A stretch of DNA of 64,000 nucleotides from Symsagittifera roscoffensis (Eukaryota; Xenacoelomorpha; Acoela; Convolutidae): assembly GCF_963678635.1 (NCBI RefSeq), contig NW_026970620.1:17501-81500 (forward strand). Direction: 5' to 3'. The position numbers were made by a program, and so were the translations under genes. This document shows positions 45,853-57,025 of the stretch, piece after piece. Position 1 is the first letter of the stretch. The number at the start of each line of letters is the position of its first letter. Below the pieces are notes generated by a model, which was given only the letters and a program-made list of their open reading frames with translations, searched no databases and was not told the origin of the DNA.

Positions 45853-46555
45853 TCAATTGCTTTTGTTTAGATTTTTAACTTTGTTTCTGGGGTCATATAC
45901 AGTGACAAAGCTTAAAAAAGCAATAGATGGGATGACACAGCCTAATTCCAAATCGTTGTCATTAACTGAGCTCTCCTCTCTTTCGTCGTCATCTTTGTTG
46001 ATTATTTCGATAGATTCTAAATGGTAGTCATTATCGTCTCCAATAACGAAGCTCTCATCTTTTTCGTCGTCATCTGGGTCGATTATTTCGATGGCTTCAC
46101 CAGTTGCATCCATGGGGTCTTCATCGGATAGTATCGCAGGGATTCTGCAGTCAATGGTGCTAAGTTTGTTACTCTGAAAATTTTCGAGTTTTTTCGTTGT
46201 GGGCGCTGTTCCGTGTCTTGCTCGGCTCTACCGCAAATTGAGTTGCGACAACTGACCTCGAATGCTTTTTTTGGACATCAATCGCTCTTACTTGCTTTGG
46301 ATCTGCAATGGTTTCCGTCCAATGAAAGTTAATTGTTTTAGCTTTTTCTTGGAAGCAACTAGCGCAATGGTTCTGGCTGTGGACGTTTTTGTTGCTGTTT
46401 TTGAGCCTGTTTTCTAACTCTACTAACTTGATGTCGAGATTTTGTAGATTGAATGGACAGAACAAAAAGGTCTTGTCGTTTGGACCGTGTAATTTTAGCA
46501 TTGTCATATGATGATGATGTCCATAGTTCAGCCATCGTACTTGTTTGCGCACCAG
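45853..46555 (-). CDS. Unrecognised two-exon acidic protein
   Basis: On the minus strand, exon 46555-46292 ends at donor GTAAGA in phase 0. Exon 46173-45853 begins after TTTTCAG in phase 0, leaving a 118-bp intron and 194 continuous codons plus TGA. The first part reads VRWLNYGHHHHMTMLKLHGP, then FCPFNLQNLDIKLVELENRL and NHCASC, so a small metal-binding or coiled segment is possible. The second part is strongly acidic with a repeated module: SIEIINKDDDEREESS follows an earlier IEIIDPDDDEKDES. I do not recognise the family. The upstream limit is uncertain: the frame is open only to a TAA at 46565-46567, with an AG acceptor at 46556-46557 and no ATG before 46510. Confidence 0.5.
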
Positions 46556-46599
46556 CTCATAATATTAGCAATTGAATAAGATTATGCTGGATTAAACGA

Positions 46600-47130
46600 T
46601 CTTAACCAATCTTAACCCCCCTTAAAACATGCGTGCCCGAAAAAGTAGGGGCTTTAACCCCTTTGGGGGTTAAAAGTGGTAAGTACAACGGCACACTGAA
46701 TTTTTTTTTGGGGGGGGGGGGGGGTTAAAAGTCGTCATTTTCCTAGCCACTTTTACTATACTACTCAAAGTATATTAATATTTAAAATTTGATTGACTTA
46801 TTTTTTTCAACGTTTTTCATATTTTCGACTTATGTTTATTATGTTTGTTTTGTATTTCAAATGGTGCAACGCTTCGCTTCTGTGATTATACGTGGGATTC
46901 GTTTCCTTGTTCAACAATCTTTTTTAAGCAAGTCACCCGCTATTGTTATTTAAAGCGCATCAGCTAAAGCAATATGAAGCTCAATAGAAGTTATTCACAT
47001 ATGTTTGGTATTTTACTGGTAATTAAATTGTGAACGGTTGATACATCAGGCGTCAGTGGTATAGTGGTTGGATCGAGGACTTAGTAGAATCAGGTTTAGG
47101 GCGTTGGTTATTTTTCAGGTTATTTGATTT
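46600..47130. other. Intergenic with G run and tRNA-like fragment
   Basis: A G homopolymer of about 17 lies near 46709-46725. A degenerate GCAACGCTTCGCTTCTGTG at 46866 resembles the GAAGCTCCGCTTC terminus. TCAGTGGTATAGTGGTTGG at 47055 is a good tRNA A-box region (Gly/Asp type) without a clean B box. Confidence 0.45.
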
Positions 47131-47139
47131 TTTTGCGTT

Positions 47140-47420
47140 TCGACTTTAATTTCTTTGCAAGGTCGACACAAATTATTTGCTAAAAGGAAAAAATGAATAA
47201 ACATTGAGAATAATTTTTGGTTTCGATGGTGGATTTTAATTTTTAGGTTTCATACGAATTTTGACCCAGTTTTCTCGAGTTGTTTAGTTTTATACAATAA
47301 GTATCAATCATAAAAGATTCTTGAAATTTAAAGAGCTTTAACATGATATAATTTTTCTCGCGAAAATTGAAATTTGAAAAAGTTCATTGAAAAATTCATT
47401 CATGTTGTTTTTGCATTCTT
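47140..47420 (+). repeat. Family A copy
   Basis: The phrases TTTCGACTTTAATTTC, GATGGTGGATTTTAATTTTTAG and GACCCAGTTTTCTCGAG occur in family A order. Confidence 0.45.
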
Positions 47421-47660
47421 TAATTAGGATTTAATTCATTCGTAACTGTTTTTTTGCAGTTGCAGCATCGTCTGTGTTGAACAATTTTTTCCATGAAGTA
47501 AAAAATAGCACGTATTTTCAGGTGCAGAATGTAGATAATAATTGTTTGAAACTTCGAAAATGAAAATTTTTGATATCTTCAATGGAGTTAAACTCTGCTT
47601 TTTTCAGGTTTTGTAATGACATTTTGACCAGTTAAGACTCGGGAAAATGACGAAGAGAAG

Positions 47661-48446
47661 ATGAATACGTTCATGCCGAGCAGAGTTCTGAACTATAGTT
47701 CACAGTACTCCAACCGATCATACAGTGAGTCAATTTTTATAATTGGTTTTTAAACGTAAGGTTGAAAGGTTTTGATGATGCACTGAGTATTGGAAATTGA
47801 TCTTCGTGTAAAAAAACTTTGATTTTTGATATATGAAGTCTACTTTGCGGACGAGCCTGAAGTGTTGTTTTAATGAAAAATAGTATAATCTGATTTTTTT
47901 CCCGTATTTTTCTACAAATTTTAACTCCTGTGCATGCAATTTTCAATTAGGGTGTGATACTTTAGGGCAAGATCGAGACTTGAAATTGATCGTTCTGGCC
48001 AAGGCCAAAACTTTTCAAAACAACCCCTACTTGAAAATTGCATGAACAGGAGTAAATGTTTGTAGAAAATACGGGAAAAAAATCCGATTATACTATTTTT
48101 CATTAAAAGCTATTTGAGTGGGTTTTTCGAACCACCACTCTTGTCTCAAACCACTTGGCTACCTTTCTAATTCAGTATCGGAAAAGAATGAATTTCTTTA
48201 GTTAACCTTATGTTGTTACAATAGGCATTGGTTCGCTCTTGAATGGAAGGGAGTTCTACCCTGAGTACGGCGACAGCTGTTTTTCCGCAGTGTTCAGATA
48301 CTTCGCATCTCTCCATGCTCACGCCGTAGCCTATGACATCCACTGTGCGGACATTGGACCGCCACACAGCCAAGATTTCTTCATTCTCTATTTTGACTCC
48401 CCAATTGCGATTGCTGAAGTAACTCTGTACGAAGTATACTGTCCAG
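47661..48446 (+). CDS. FBXL4-like protein, N-terminal exons
   Basis: Exon 1 (47661-47724) and exon 2 (48225-48446) join in phase 1, the split codon giving Ser. They encode VLNYSSQYSNRSYSIGSL, EFYPEYGDSCFSAVFR and QDFFILYFDSPIAIAEVTLY ending YCPG. FBXL4 has VVDFSSHYGSENSMSYT, PSSGDFTQTAVFRTYG and [25 protein letters not shown] at the matching places, where it carries a discoidin-like domain and acts as a mitochondrial quality-control F-box protein. The donor GTAAGT is strong. The F-box, LRR and remaining exons were not found before the next genes, so the gene is partial here. The frame is open back to 47628, so exon 1 may begin earlier. Confidence 0.7.
47870..48106. repeat. Fold-back inverted repeat, about 76-bp arms
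   Basis: 47870-47946 and 48031-48106 are near-perfect inverted copies (ATGAAAAATAGTATAATC against GATTATACTATTTTTCAT; CTCCTGTGCATGCAATTTTC against GAAAATTGCATGAACAGGAG). The spacer is about 84 bp. It lies in intron 1 of the FBXL4-like gene and looks like a small MITE. Confidence 0.8.
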
Positions 48447-48599
48447 GTAAGTTTGGTCTAGATAGCTGAGCAATGAACTCATTTCCCGTTTGCATAGCCT
48501 GCTAAATTAGCTAAAACAATGTGATTTTGTATGTTCTACAGTAGTTCATAATGTTTACACTAGCAAGCCGAGTGTATAAGTACGAACGTTCTTTTTTCC

Positions 48600-48900
48600 C
48601 AACCTAACTCGCATATAAGAGTTATCTTATTAAATGTGTTTTCTTTGGTGGCACTTTGGCTATAATCACGATATGTAGCATTGGCAAGTAACTTGGTAGA
48701 TGCAAGTGTTCTTCATTGTAGTATGACAGATTTTTCTAGTGCTGTAAGCAAGTAACTTGGTAATTGCAAGTGTCCTTCATTTAATTTTAGAAGACTTGAA
48801 ACTTTTTTTATAAATCATTATTTTTTCGGATCAGCTGGTGACTGCTCAAAGATTATCGGCTTTGTTTTTAGCTTCTTTATCCAAAAATCAATTAATTTGC
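48600..48900 (+). repeat. Dispersed repeat shared with 41550-41640
   Basis: TAAGAGTTATCTTATTAAAT, GTGTTTTCTTTGGTGGCACT and CTATAATCACGATATGTAGC match 41553-41637 closely. It continues with CAAGTAACTTGGTA twice and the CAGCTGGTGACTGCTCAAAG phrase of the 15150 family. Confidence 0.65.
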
Positions 48901-49189
48901 CTGGTCTGTTTGTTTGCCTGTATTTTTTTTTTGATAAAGACAGATATTATGAATATGTATGGGATTAGGTTTTTTATTTTGCTTTTTTTCTGATACGCTT
49001 CAGAATTCTTTTTGTGACGCTTTGGAAATTTTTTTTATTTTTTTTCGTTTCAATTGTTTTACCCGATTTTCATAACGAGGGATTTTTAATGGAAAAAAAT
49101 GGGAAAATAAATATAATATAACAAAAATTAGAAGTGCTGACTGCTGAGAATTGTTTTATTGTTTCCAGTTTGTTGAAAACATAGTTTAT

Positions 49190-49560
49190 AATTGCACTAC
49201 GCACATTTTCTTTAAGAAAAAAATCATGTCCTTTACACTACTCAAAGCTTGGAAATTTTGACTTTTTTGGGAACTTTATGACTTTACTCGAAAACTACCG
49301 AGCCAAATTTCAGTTTAAGTGATTTATCCAGAAACCCGGTTTTGGGGATCTTGGCTACTTTCTCGGCCACGATCTGCTCTTTACAGAAAAAAGCTATAGA
49401 TTTCCGGAAGTTTTTGAAATTTCGAACGTTTTTTTAGAAACTTGAATTTTCTGAAAAAGTACCCAATCAAATGTGAGATGAAAACTATAATCAAAAGAAC
49501 TGTTTAATAGAATTTTTCCTGCAGACGTAGTGAATCATTTTTTGTTAAGAGAAATGTTGT
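49190..49560 (+). repeat. GAAAACTACC-type unit
   Basis: ACTCGAAAACTACCGAGCC and GGCCACGATC-type phrases match the 13 kb array. Confidence 0.45.
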
Positions 49561-49823
49561 TATTTGGAAAATCTCAAAAATTTTCTCTCTTTTGACTAAT
49601 TTCAATAGATAAACAGATAAGGTAGTGGGCAGAGTCCAATTTTTGATGTAACGCATTTCGTCCCGCATGCCGAAAAATAACAAACGCGTACCGCCAGTTT
49701 TATATGGGCCTCTAGTTGTCTTTAATCGAGACGTACGAAAACTTTGGTTCACTTAGGTTTTTTCATAATTTTGTTTCGACTTTGTGTTGAAATGAACTTG
49801 TGATGTTTTTTATTTTTGCGTTC

Positions 49824-49864
49824 TATCGCAAGTGGTGCGAAGCTCCGCTTCGCCTCTGTGTTAC
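49824..49864 (+). repeat. GAAGCTCCGCTTCGCC terminal motif, cleanest copy
   Basis: ATCGCAAGTGGTGCGAAG then CTCCGCTTCGCCTCTGTG contains a self-complementary GCGAAGC-TCC-GCTTCGC core. It is followed by TTAC. Confidence 0.6.
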
Positions 49865-50189
49865 GCTTGTTTAATTTTTTTTTATTTTCGCAATTTCAAT
49901 TAATTTCACAAATGCAATGTAGATTACGGTATCCGATAACAATGGTTAAATTGGCGCACAAAATAGAGATTGACCATTAGTTTCAATCGTGGAGAAAAGT
50001 TCTTATGCTAAAAAGTTACTGTAATTTGCTCTATAAACTCGAAACTTTTTAAAGCGTTCTTGAGCGTATGGAGGACGCATATTGGTCGGGTGTAAAATTT
50101 ACATTAATTTGCTAAATGGAAGGGAAATGCAGCTCTGGATTAACTAATCGCGCAAAAAAAAACGTAAATGACTACTTGCAAAAATGTTT

Positions 50190-51960
50190 TTTTTTATTAT
50201 TTTTAGAATTCGCAGCGGAATGAAAAAATGCTATTTTGATCCAGTTTTCTCAAACTGGGTTAATTGTATATTTAAACAGTTTTATATTTTGAAGTTCATT
50301 GACTCTGCCAACTGTCTGTTGACTATATTTTTGACAAAAAAAAATAAATTCAAACGCAATATAAACGGCGAGGAAGATATCCTTGAGATGTTTATAAATG
50401 AATTAGCTAAACAAGTTAAGGCTCAAGATAATCAAGCCGGTAGAATTGAGCGAATAAGCTGCAGCTGGAATTCATTTTGCCGATGTACTCGCTTGAAGGG
50501 CATCCGCTGAAAGCTGCGAGGTTTTGGAGAATGGAGACGTCGAGGTCCTTCAGGCCAGAGTTCTAGCCTTTGATTTTTTGTGGAGAAGACTGAGGTTCAG
50601 GTATGACTGTGTAGACCAGAAATCGCTTCTATCAACGCTGAGCTCCAGAAAAATCCGAAATTATAGCGAAGGAAAGCTTGAGAGAGGTTGTTGGCTTTGT
50701 GATCTAAATACCAGGAGGTGCAGACGAGCTCGGGTAACTGGGGTATCAAAGACTTAATGATAAAGTGAATGGTATTGAAGTGGGGCTAGGGGATTGTCTT
50801 GCTGATTGACTTGAAAATGAGAGCTTCAACAAATTAAACCAGGATGGTTGCCTGCAGTAGGGCTTATGATTTTCAGATAGTTTTTTGGTCCCATTGATCA
50901 TTAAATCAAGTCTTTTTGACTCGCGATAGCAAGTGTTTAGTAATCGGGTACTAGACTTTTTTGGCAAATAAAAACGAAAACATTGGACTTGCAATTTTGT
51001 AAGATGTGACGAAATGTTTAGGTTGTGTTTGATATTCGCCAAGAAATGAAATTTAAGTTTTTGATCATTTCGAAGGTTTTGACCAACAATTGCGCGTGTT
51101 ATAAAAATTATAAATTCAACTAGAAATTTTTAAGGTCGCCGCGGTCAGACAAGAATTGATAGGCATAAAAAATAGTGTCAATAATTGACCCACTGTACGG
51201 TAAGGCCGATGAATTTCCCAGAAAGCTGCTTAGATACATCCTCAAGCCGGACTTAAAAAGGCTTTGCTTGAAATCGAAGTGCTAGTCCGCATGGTGACTA
51301 TTACTAAGACATAAAGTGTGTGAAAATTTGAAATTGAGTGCGCTGAACACATTTTTACAAAATTTCTGTCATGCAAATTGCCTTGTGAACAATTTTCGAA
51401 CAGTTTAATTTTACAAGGTGGTGAGAAACTGGAAAAGAGCCTTTTTTTTATAATAGCGTCAAAGGGTGGCGTCCCTCATGCTTGAAGGACCGAATGCTTG
51501 AAATTAATTTTAGCTTACTTACAGCCAATTAGAATTGAGTATTCAAAATCTTAAAACAAATCGCAAAAATCTCAAAGTAAGAAAATAAATCCAGGCCATT
51601 AGTGTTATTATTGACCGATTAGATAATAAGTAGATAAGTTTTCAAGACTGAAAAATTCTCATTATTTTGAACTCATTAAGCTTGATGATTATCTGAATGG
51701 TAATGCGGTTGTAACCCGCAATTTCTAATATTTTCGAAATCGATTTTGAATTGATTTCGAATTGATTCGTTTTTTTTAGTTTAAATACTTTACTTATTCT
51801 GTTGATAAGATAGGATAAAAACTCGAAATTTATTGTTAGTTTATGAATTACTGAAACTTTCAAACTGTTTGTCATCTCGAGTTTTAACATATGATTAAGT
51901 AAATTAGCAGATACAGTATTTATTCAGATCTTAACCTGTCAGCTGACTTTCCTGTAAATT
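50190..51960. other. Repeat remnant and unassigned sequence
   Basis: 50200-50330 is a short family A piece. The 50340-50760 stretch is GC-richer with two open runs (EEDILEMFINELAKQVKAQ and LAFDFLWRRLRFRYDC), possibly a decayed element. The SINE leader (AGCAAGTGTTTAGTAATCGG) appears at 50930. No further FBXL4-like exon was found. Confidence 0.35.
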
Positions 51961-51962
51961 TT

Positions 51963-53367
51963 GCTGTTTTGTAAAGTGCCTTATCTCAATTTATTTTTCT
52001 TAAACTGATATTTTGAGCAAGTGCTGTATAAGTTGATGGTTTATCTGAACCTCCTAAACTCAAGTTTTAAGTTGCATGTGTGGTGACTAATTTGTCAGAT
52101 TCTTCGATTTCCTTGCATTTTTTGAGCAGTAGCGGATTTAGGGGGGTGGGAGCGGATGTCCCATGCAGGGATTCAAACCTCTGCCGACCCAAAGGGTCCC
52201 CCTTTGGCGCCGAAAAAATAAAAGAAGTGCTCCGAGAACTTGCGAGACATCATAGTTGATTTCAACGAAGTACGAAGTACGGATGCGAAGATGCTAGAGA
52301 ACACTATTGTACTAAAAATTGGAACTGAGATGCTCAAGCGAAACCTCTCTTATTTCCCATACAATGTAATTAAACAACTTATGCATAATTTGCATCGAAG
52401 TCGATAAGGTAGCTCAATTCTTAGCAACCGTGAAAAAATTAGTTCCAACTAATCACTTTGGCTGTTTTGTAAAGTGCCTTATCTCAATTTATTTTTCTTA
52501 AAATGATATTTTGAGCAAGTGCTGATGAGTTGATGGTTTATCTGAACCTCCTAAACTCAAGTTTTAAGTTGCATGTGTGGTGACTAATTTGTCAGATTCT
52601 TCGATTTCCTTGCATTTTTTGAGCAGTAGCGGATTTAGGGGGGTGGGAGCGGATGTCCCATGCAGCGATTCAAACCTCTGCCGACCCAAAGGGTCCCCCT
52701 TTGGCGCCGAAAAAATAAAAGAAGTGCTCCGAGAACTTGCGAGACATCATAGTTGATTTCAACGAAGCACGGATGCGAAGATGCTAGAGAACACTATTGT
52801 ACTAAAAATTGGAACTGAGATGCTCAAGCGAAACCTCTCTTATTTCCCATACAATGTAATTAAACAACTTATGCATAATTTGCATCGAAGTCGATAAGGT
52901 AGCTCAATTCTTAGCAACCGTGAAAAAATTAGTTCCAACTAATCCCTTTGGCTGTTTTGTAAAGTGCCTCTCAAGTTTTAAGTTGCATGTGTGGTGACTA
53001 ATTTGTCAGATTTTTCGATTTCCTTGCATTTTTTTAGCAGTAGCGGATTTAGGGGGGTGGGAGCGGATGTCCCATGCAGGGATTCAAACCTCTGCCGACC
53101 CAAAGGGTCCCCCTTTGGCGCCGAAAAAATAAAAGAAGTGCTCCGAGAACTTGCGAGACATCATAGTTGATTTCAACGAAGCACGGATGCGAAGATGCTA
53201 GAGAACACTATTGTACTAAAAATTGGAACTGAGATGCTCAACTGAAACCTCTCTTATTTCTCATACAATGTAATTAAACAACTTATGCATAATTTGCATC
53301 GAAGTCAATAAGGTAGCTCAATTCTTAGCAACCGTGAAAAAATTAGTTCCAACTAATCACTTTGGAT
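51963..53367 (+). repeat. Three tandem units of about 490 bp
   Basis: Units start at 51963, 52461 and 52951 with GCTGTTTTGTAAAGTGCC. The first two are nearly identical over 490-498 bp. The third lacks about 75 bp near its start. Each contains GGATTTAGGGGGGTGGGAGC and GACCCAAAGGGTCCCCCTTT. A diverged single relative lies at 57026-57110. High identity points to recent duplication. Confidence 0.9.
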
Positions 53368-53557
53368 TCGAAAAAAAGTTACAGTCATTTTTGACTGTCA
53401 AATCAGACGCGCAAAACTGTAGTTTTAGTTAAATGACTGAAAATTTCAAAGACCACTCCGTTTTAACCGCAATTTTACGGATAAGTGATATCGCTGGTAA
53501 AAGCGCAGTTTTAGACTCTTCAATTAACATTTGGTAAAACTGAATCAGTCTAAAACA

Positions 53558-53801
53558 TTTAGAGTGTTCGCATTCATTGACTAATTGCTTTTGTCTAAAG
53601 TTTCTTAAAAACCCCACTTTAGAATTTCATTACATTCTCTCGAACCTTGATAGCAATTAAAACATTCAATTAACATTTGGTAAAACTGAATCAATGTTTT
53701 AATTGCTATCAAGGTTCGAGAGAATGTAATGAAATTCTAAAGTGGGGTTTTTAAGAAACTTTAGACAAAAGCAATTAGTCAATGAATGCGAACACTCTAA
53801 A
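53558..53801. repeat. Perfect palindrome, 109-bp arms, 26-bp loop
   Basis: The arms 53558-53666 and 53693-53801 are exact reverse complements as far as I can follow. The loop TAACATTTGGTAAAACTG repeats sequence found just left of the palindrome at 53521-53548. This suggests a snap-back duplication, or an assembly artefact at a fold-back. Confidence 0.85.
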
Positions 53802-53804
53802 AAA

Positions 53805-54085
53805 AGTTGAGGTAAATATACCTTAAAAAGTACCTTAAATTACCTCAACAGTTAAGACTAATAGTGCTCAGCTCAACCTTGCCTCAAGCCACCTCAACTA
53901 CTACCTGAACTCACCTCAAATTAACCTTAAAACGTATGGGGAACTACCTTAACTTTTATCTCAAGGCACCCCCTGTTTACCGGAAAAAGTAACCTTAACT
54001 AAATAGGTAAAACTACCTTAAGCTACCTAAACTATTACCTTAACTCCCCCAAGTCTACCTAGAATTGTGTATTCACCTTAAGAAA
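53805..54085 (+). repeat. Degenerate TACCTTAAC short tandem repeat
   Basis: The words ACCTTAA, ACCTCAA and TACCTTAACT recur every 10-14 bp across the stretch. Confidence 0.7.
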
Positions 54086-54597
54086 ATGTTTTTTTTTACT
54101 GCATAAAATTGAGTGGCTCCCCCTACTTAGTGGATATACAAGATCTGAAATACTTGAATCATAACATAAATTGTTTCTCAGACTGGAAGTTCGTTATTTC
54201 AGAGTTCTGATTTTGAAAAATCGGATCTGAAACAGCCTTGAAAAATATAATTTCAGATCTGAGATGAGCTCAGTGGAAACCCTTTCTGAAAATAATCTGT
54301 ACGCATTTCTCATAATTACTCAAATACCGAATGATTACTCAAACAGTTTTTTTAAACCAAGTTTCTTGTTCCAATGTTTTAAAATGTGCCAGAAGTACAA
54401 GGTGCGGGAAGCACAAGCTCATTTGAATAAAACTTCTTCAAAAACTTGATACGGAACGAGCATTTAACACGCTTTTCATACGTGCTTCTGTATTTTTTGA
54501 TAGTTGACAGCGAACGAGTCAAATAAAGACCTATAGTCGGTAAGTGATAAGCATAATCCGATAGTACGATAGCTGAGGAAAAAACTCTGATTCGGAT

Positions 54598-54679
54598 GAG
54601 GTTCAATGCACTTCGGTAAAAACCATCATCAGGAAATTGAGGTTCAATGCACTTCGGTAAAAACCATCATCAGGAAATT
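54598..54679 (-). ncRNA. Tandem candidate hammerhead ribozymes of a Penelope-like element
   Basis: Two identical 41-bp units occur. Read on the minus strand, each contains CTGATGA, then a short stem (GGT / ACC), then GAA followed by GTGCATT, and a TTTC before the core that can pair with GAA after it. The AGTGCATT segment is self-complementary allowing G-U pairs, as needed for stem III between two units. Penelope-like retroelements are known to carry such minimal tandem hammerheads in their terminal repeats. This pair sits just beyond the GIY-YIG region. The usual GAAA is GAAG here, so activity is uncertain. Confidence 0.55.
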
Positions 54680-55770
54680 CTGAAATAAAACAAAACTGCA
54701 CATAAAATTTGTAAGATGCCAAAACTAAGAATTAAAAACTATTAAACGCATATTGAGGTGGAAGTCATCATAACACAATACAAAACGTGTTCCGTTTGCT
54801 CGTCCACTGCTCCTCAGAACTTGATGGTCAGCTCTTTTTTTTTCTGTACTCGTCCTTGGTATTGATTTTCGGTAGTCTTTGAGCTGTTTCTAGTGCTTCT
54901 AGAGCAGCAAAAAAAATCTGGTTGGCGTGAGAGTTTATAATTTTCTTTGATCCCAGATCAGCCTTAGGGGAAACGTCACAGATGATGAAGTGGCTGCCAA
55001 CCAGGCTGTTTTTCTGAGATTGTTCGCGTACATGTGTCATCAAGTGTCTAGTCGCTTGACCGACGTAGCCTGCGTTACACGCAGGACAGGTGATATTGTA
55101 GACTACGTTGCTGCGTTCCCCAGTTTTGGTAATTTGCATCTCTAGTCAACTTTTTTTAGATAAAATTTATCTGTTTTTCGGGTCTTGATAACACCGAGCT
55201 TCTCGTTTTTCGACTTGTTCATTAAAAGATGGTTGATTGCTTTGCGAATAATCGGATTGTAAACGCCAGGTGGATATTGATTGCCCTCAAGAATGTTCTT
55301 TCTTCAACTTGTTCAGACAATCATCAAAATGAATCCAGGTAGAGCAACTCCGAAAAACTCGATGTACAAAACCACAAACGACCGAGTGTTTGTACTTGCT
55401 CGCACTCACAGCGTGATAGTTGAGGCACAGGCCGGAGTCTGACTTTCCCTCCGTATGATGAGAATATCGAGTAAGGATAGTGAACATCCAACTTCATAAG
55501 AATCAACAGAAACCGCAACAAGTTGCTAATCGCTTAGCGCTTTTTGCAAAATCGGATAGCACAATTTCCACACCGCAAAAAAAATGATTCTCTCCAAAAC
55601 GCCTGGCTACCTGCTACGTGCACAGAAAAACGCTTGTTGTTTTCATAAACAGTAACTGCCTCAGCTCTGGCAAGCTTTAAATTGTGTATCACCCTGGTTG
55701 TGTAGCAGCCATCTTCGTATTCTGTATTGGGCCACTTGTGAATTTATTGTTTCTAATTTATTTAGAGTCT
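54680..55770 (-). mobile_element. Penelope-like retroelement remnant (GIY-YIG end)
   Basis: At 55139-54828 the minus strand encodes a GIY-YIG-type segment: NVVYNITCPACNAGYVGQAT, then RHLMTHVREQ and SLVGSHF, as in PLE endonucleases (VVYxIPCxxCxxxYIGQT). At 55521-55287 overlapping frames show YKHSVVCGFVHRVFRSCST-like sequence, corresponding to the RT-to-endonuclease linker (KRSVVRGLVHRA in relatives). The reverse transcriptase core is not visible and the coding sequence is interrupted in several places. The copy is dead and truncated. Confidence 0.8.
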
Positions 55771-56600
55771 TTTCAAATTTTGCGGTTTTGATGAGACTTC
55801 GGAAAACACAATTCAGGTTGGCTAATTTTAACTTTTCAACGTCATAAAGCCTTCAACTGGCAGGTTTTGGACAACTTACTCAAAGTTTTGCTACGGACGC
55901 GAAACACAGCTGCGGATCAAAATGTTCATCGCCTATCTCGTCTTTCTTGCAAAATTTTCGAAGTCTCAAAACTGTAAAAAAAAACTGTTATTTGAGGAAT
56001 ATCTGTGAATTTTTTAGGAGCTAATTCCAACTTCTATAAAGATATACTTCTCAAAAACTTGTAAAAAGAATTGATGAAGTCGCAAGTACATTTTAGGGAA
56101 ATATCCATATAGCCAGTAGATACCTGCTGAAAAAACTGTACCAAAAATATCAAGTTGTTACGCCAAAAAATGTCATGAATAATTCAAGCTTCGATTTCAT
56201 TTTTGTCTTATTTAAATATTATGGCGCATTGGCAAGCGGCAGCTAAAAATTAGTTCGCCCTAAATTTCTTTGAATTTGAAGTAACATTTATGAATTTTGA
56301 ACAAATAATAGCTTTTCAGAAAAACTGTACTATAAGTTTTAACTTTTTGAGCTTGAATTATCTAAAAATCTGACATCAAAAAATTTTTTGAGAAATTCAG
56401 ACACTTTTATCCATGATTTCAGGCATTTGAGGCTCATGTACGGTTCGGAAAAGCAAGAAAAAAGAAGTCAGTGCAATGACGGGTAAAAATAACAGTGCGG
56501 GAATGTTTTTTTATGGATTATTTGGTTGACTTTTTCAGACTCCCCACCCCCCTAAATAATCTTTTGTACTTAAGCACTGAAAATATTATTATTTTGAGTT
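55771..56600. other. Intergenic, no gene seen
   Basis: AT-rich sequence without a supported exon, element or array. Confidence 0.4.
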
Positions 56601-56604
56601 ATGT

Positions 56605-56900
56605 ACGAGGTACTGTACTCATAGAGTAATTTCAGATAAAGCACACCGTCTGTTCGACCGGATAGATTCGTGCAACTTCTTAGTCTAATACCAATCTTAA
56701 TCTTACTCTTACATCTCCTAGTCTCAATAGGTCTAGTGTATACTGGTTTTCGCGAGTTAGTTCTTGGATTTTATCCAAAAGAGAACAACTGTATTCAGTA
56801 CTTACAAATAAGTGTCAATGTTAGTGATGGAAATTGATTGGTTAGTTAGTCATATTTCATAGAGATAGTTTTTTCAATAACATAACTGTTTTATAAAAAC
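56605..56900 (+). repeat. Dispersed repeat family B copy 2
   Basis: Same ordered phrases as 45177-45560 (CTCATAGAGTAATTTC, GATTCGTGCAACTTCTTAG, ACTTACAAATAAGTG), with small deletions. Confidence 0.7.
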
Positions 56901-57025
56901 TAGTTAAGAACTGGTTCTAGTTTGCTTCTATATTTACTGACACAGGTTGAATTCTCAATTGTTTAGAGTTTACGGTTAAGATAAAGTCAAAGATTTTCTT
57001 CTGTGCTATTTTATCTAATAATTGA

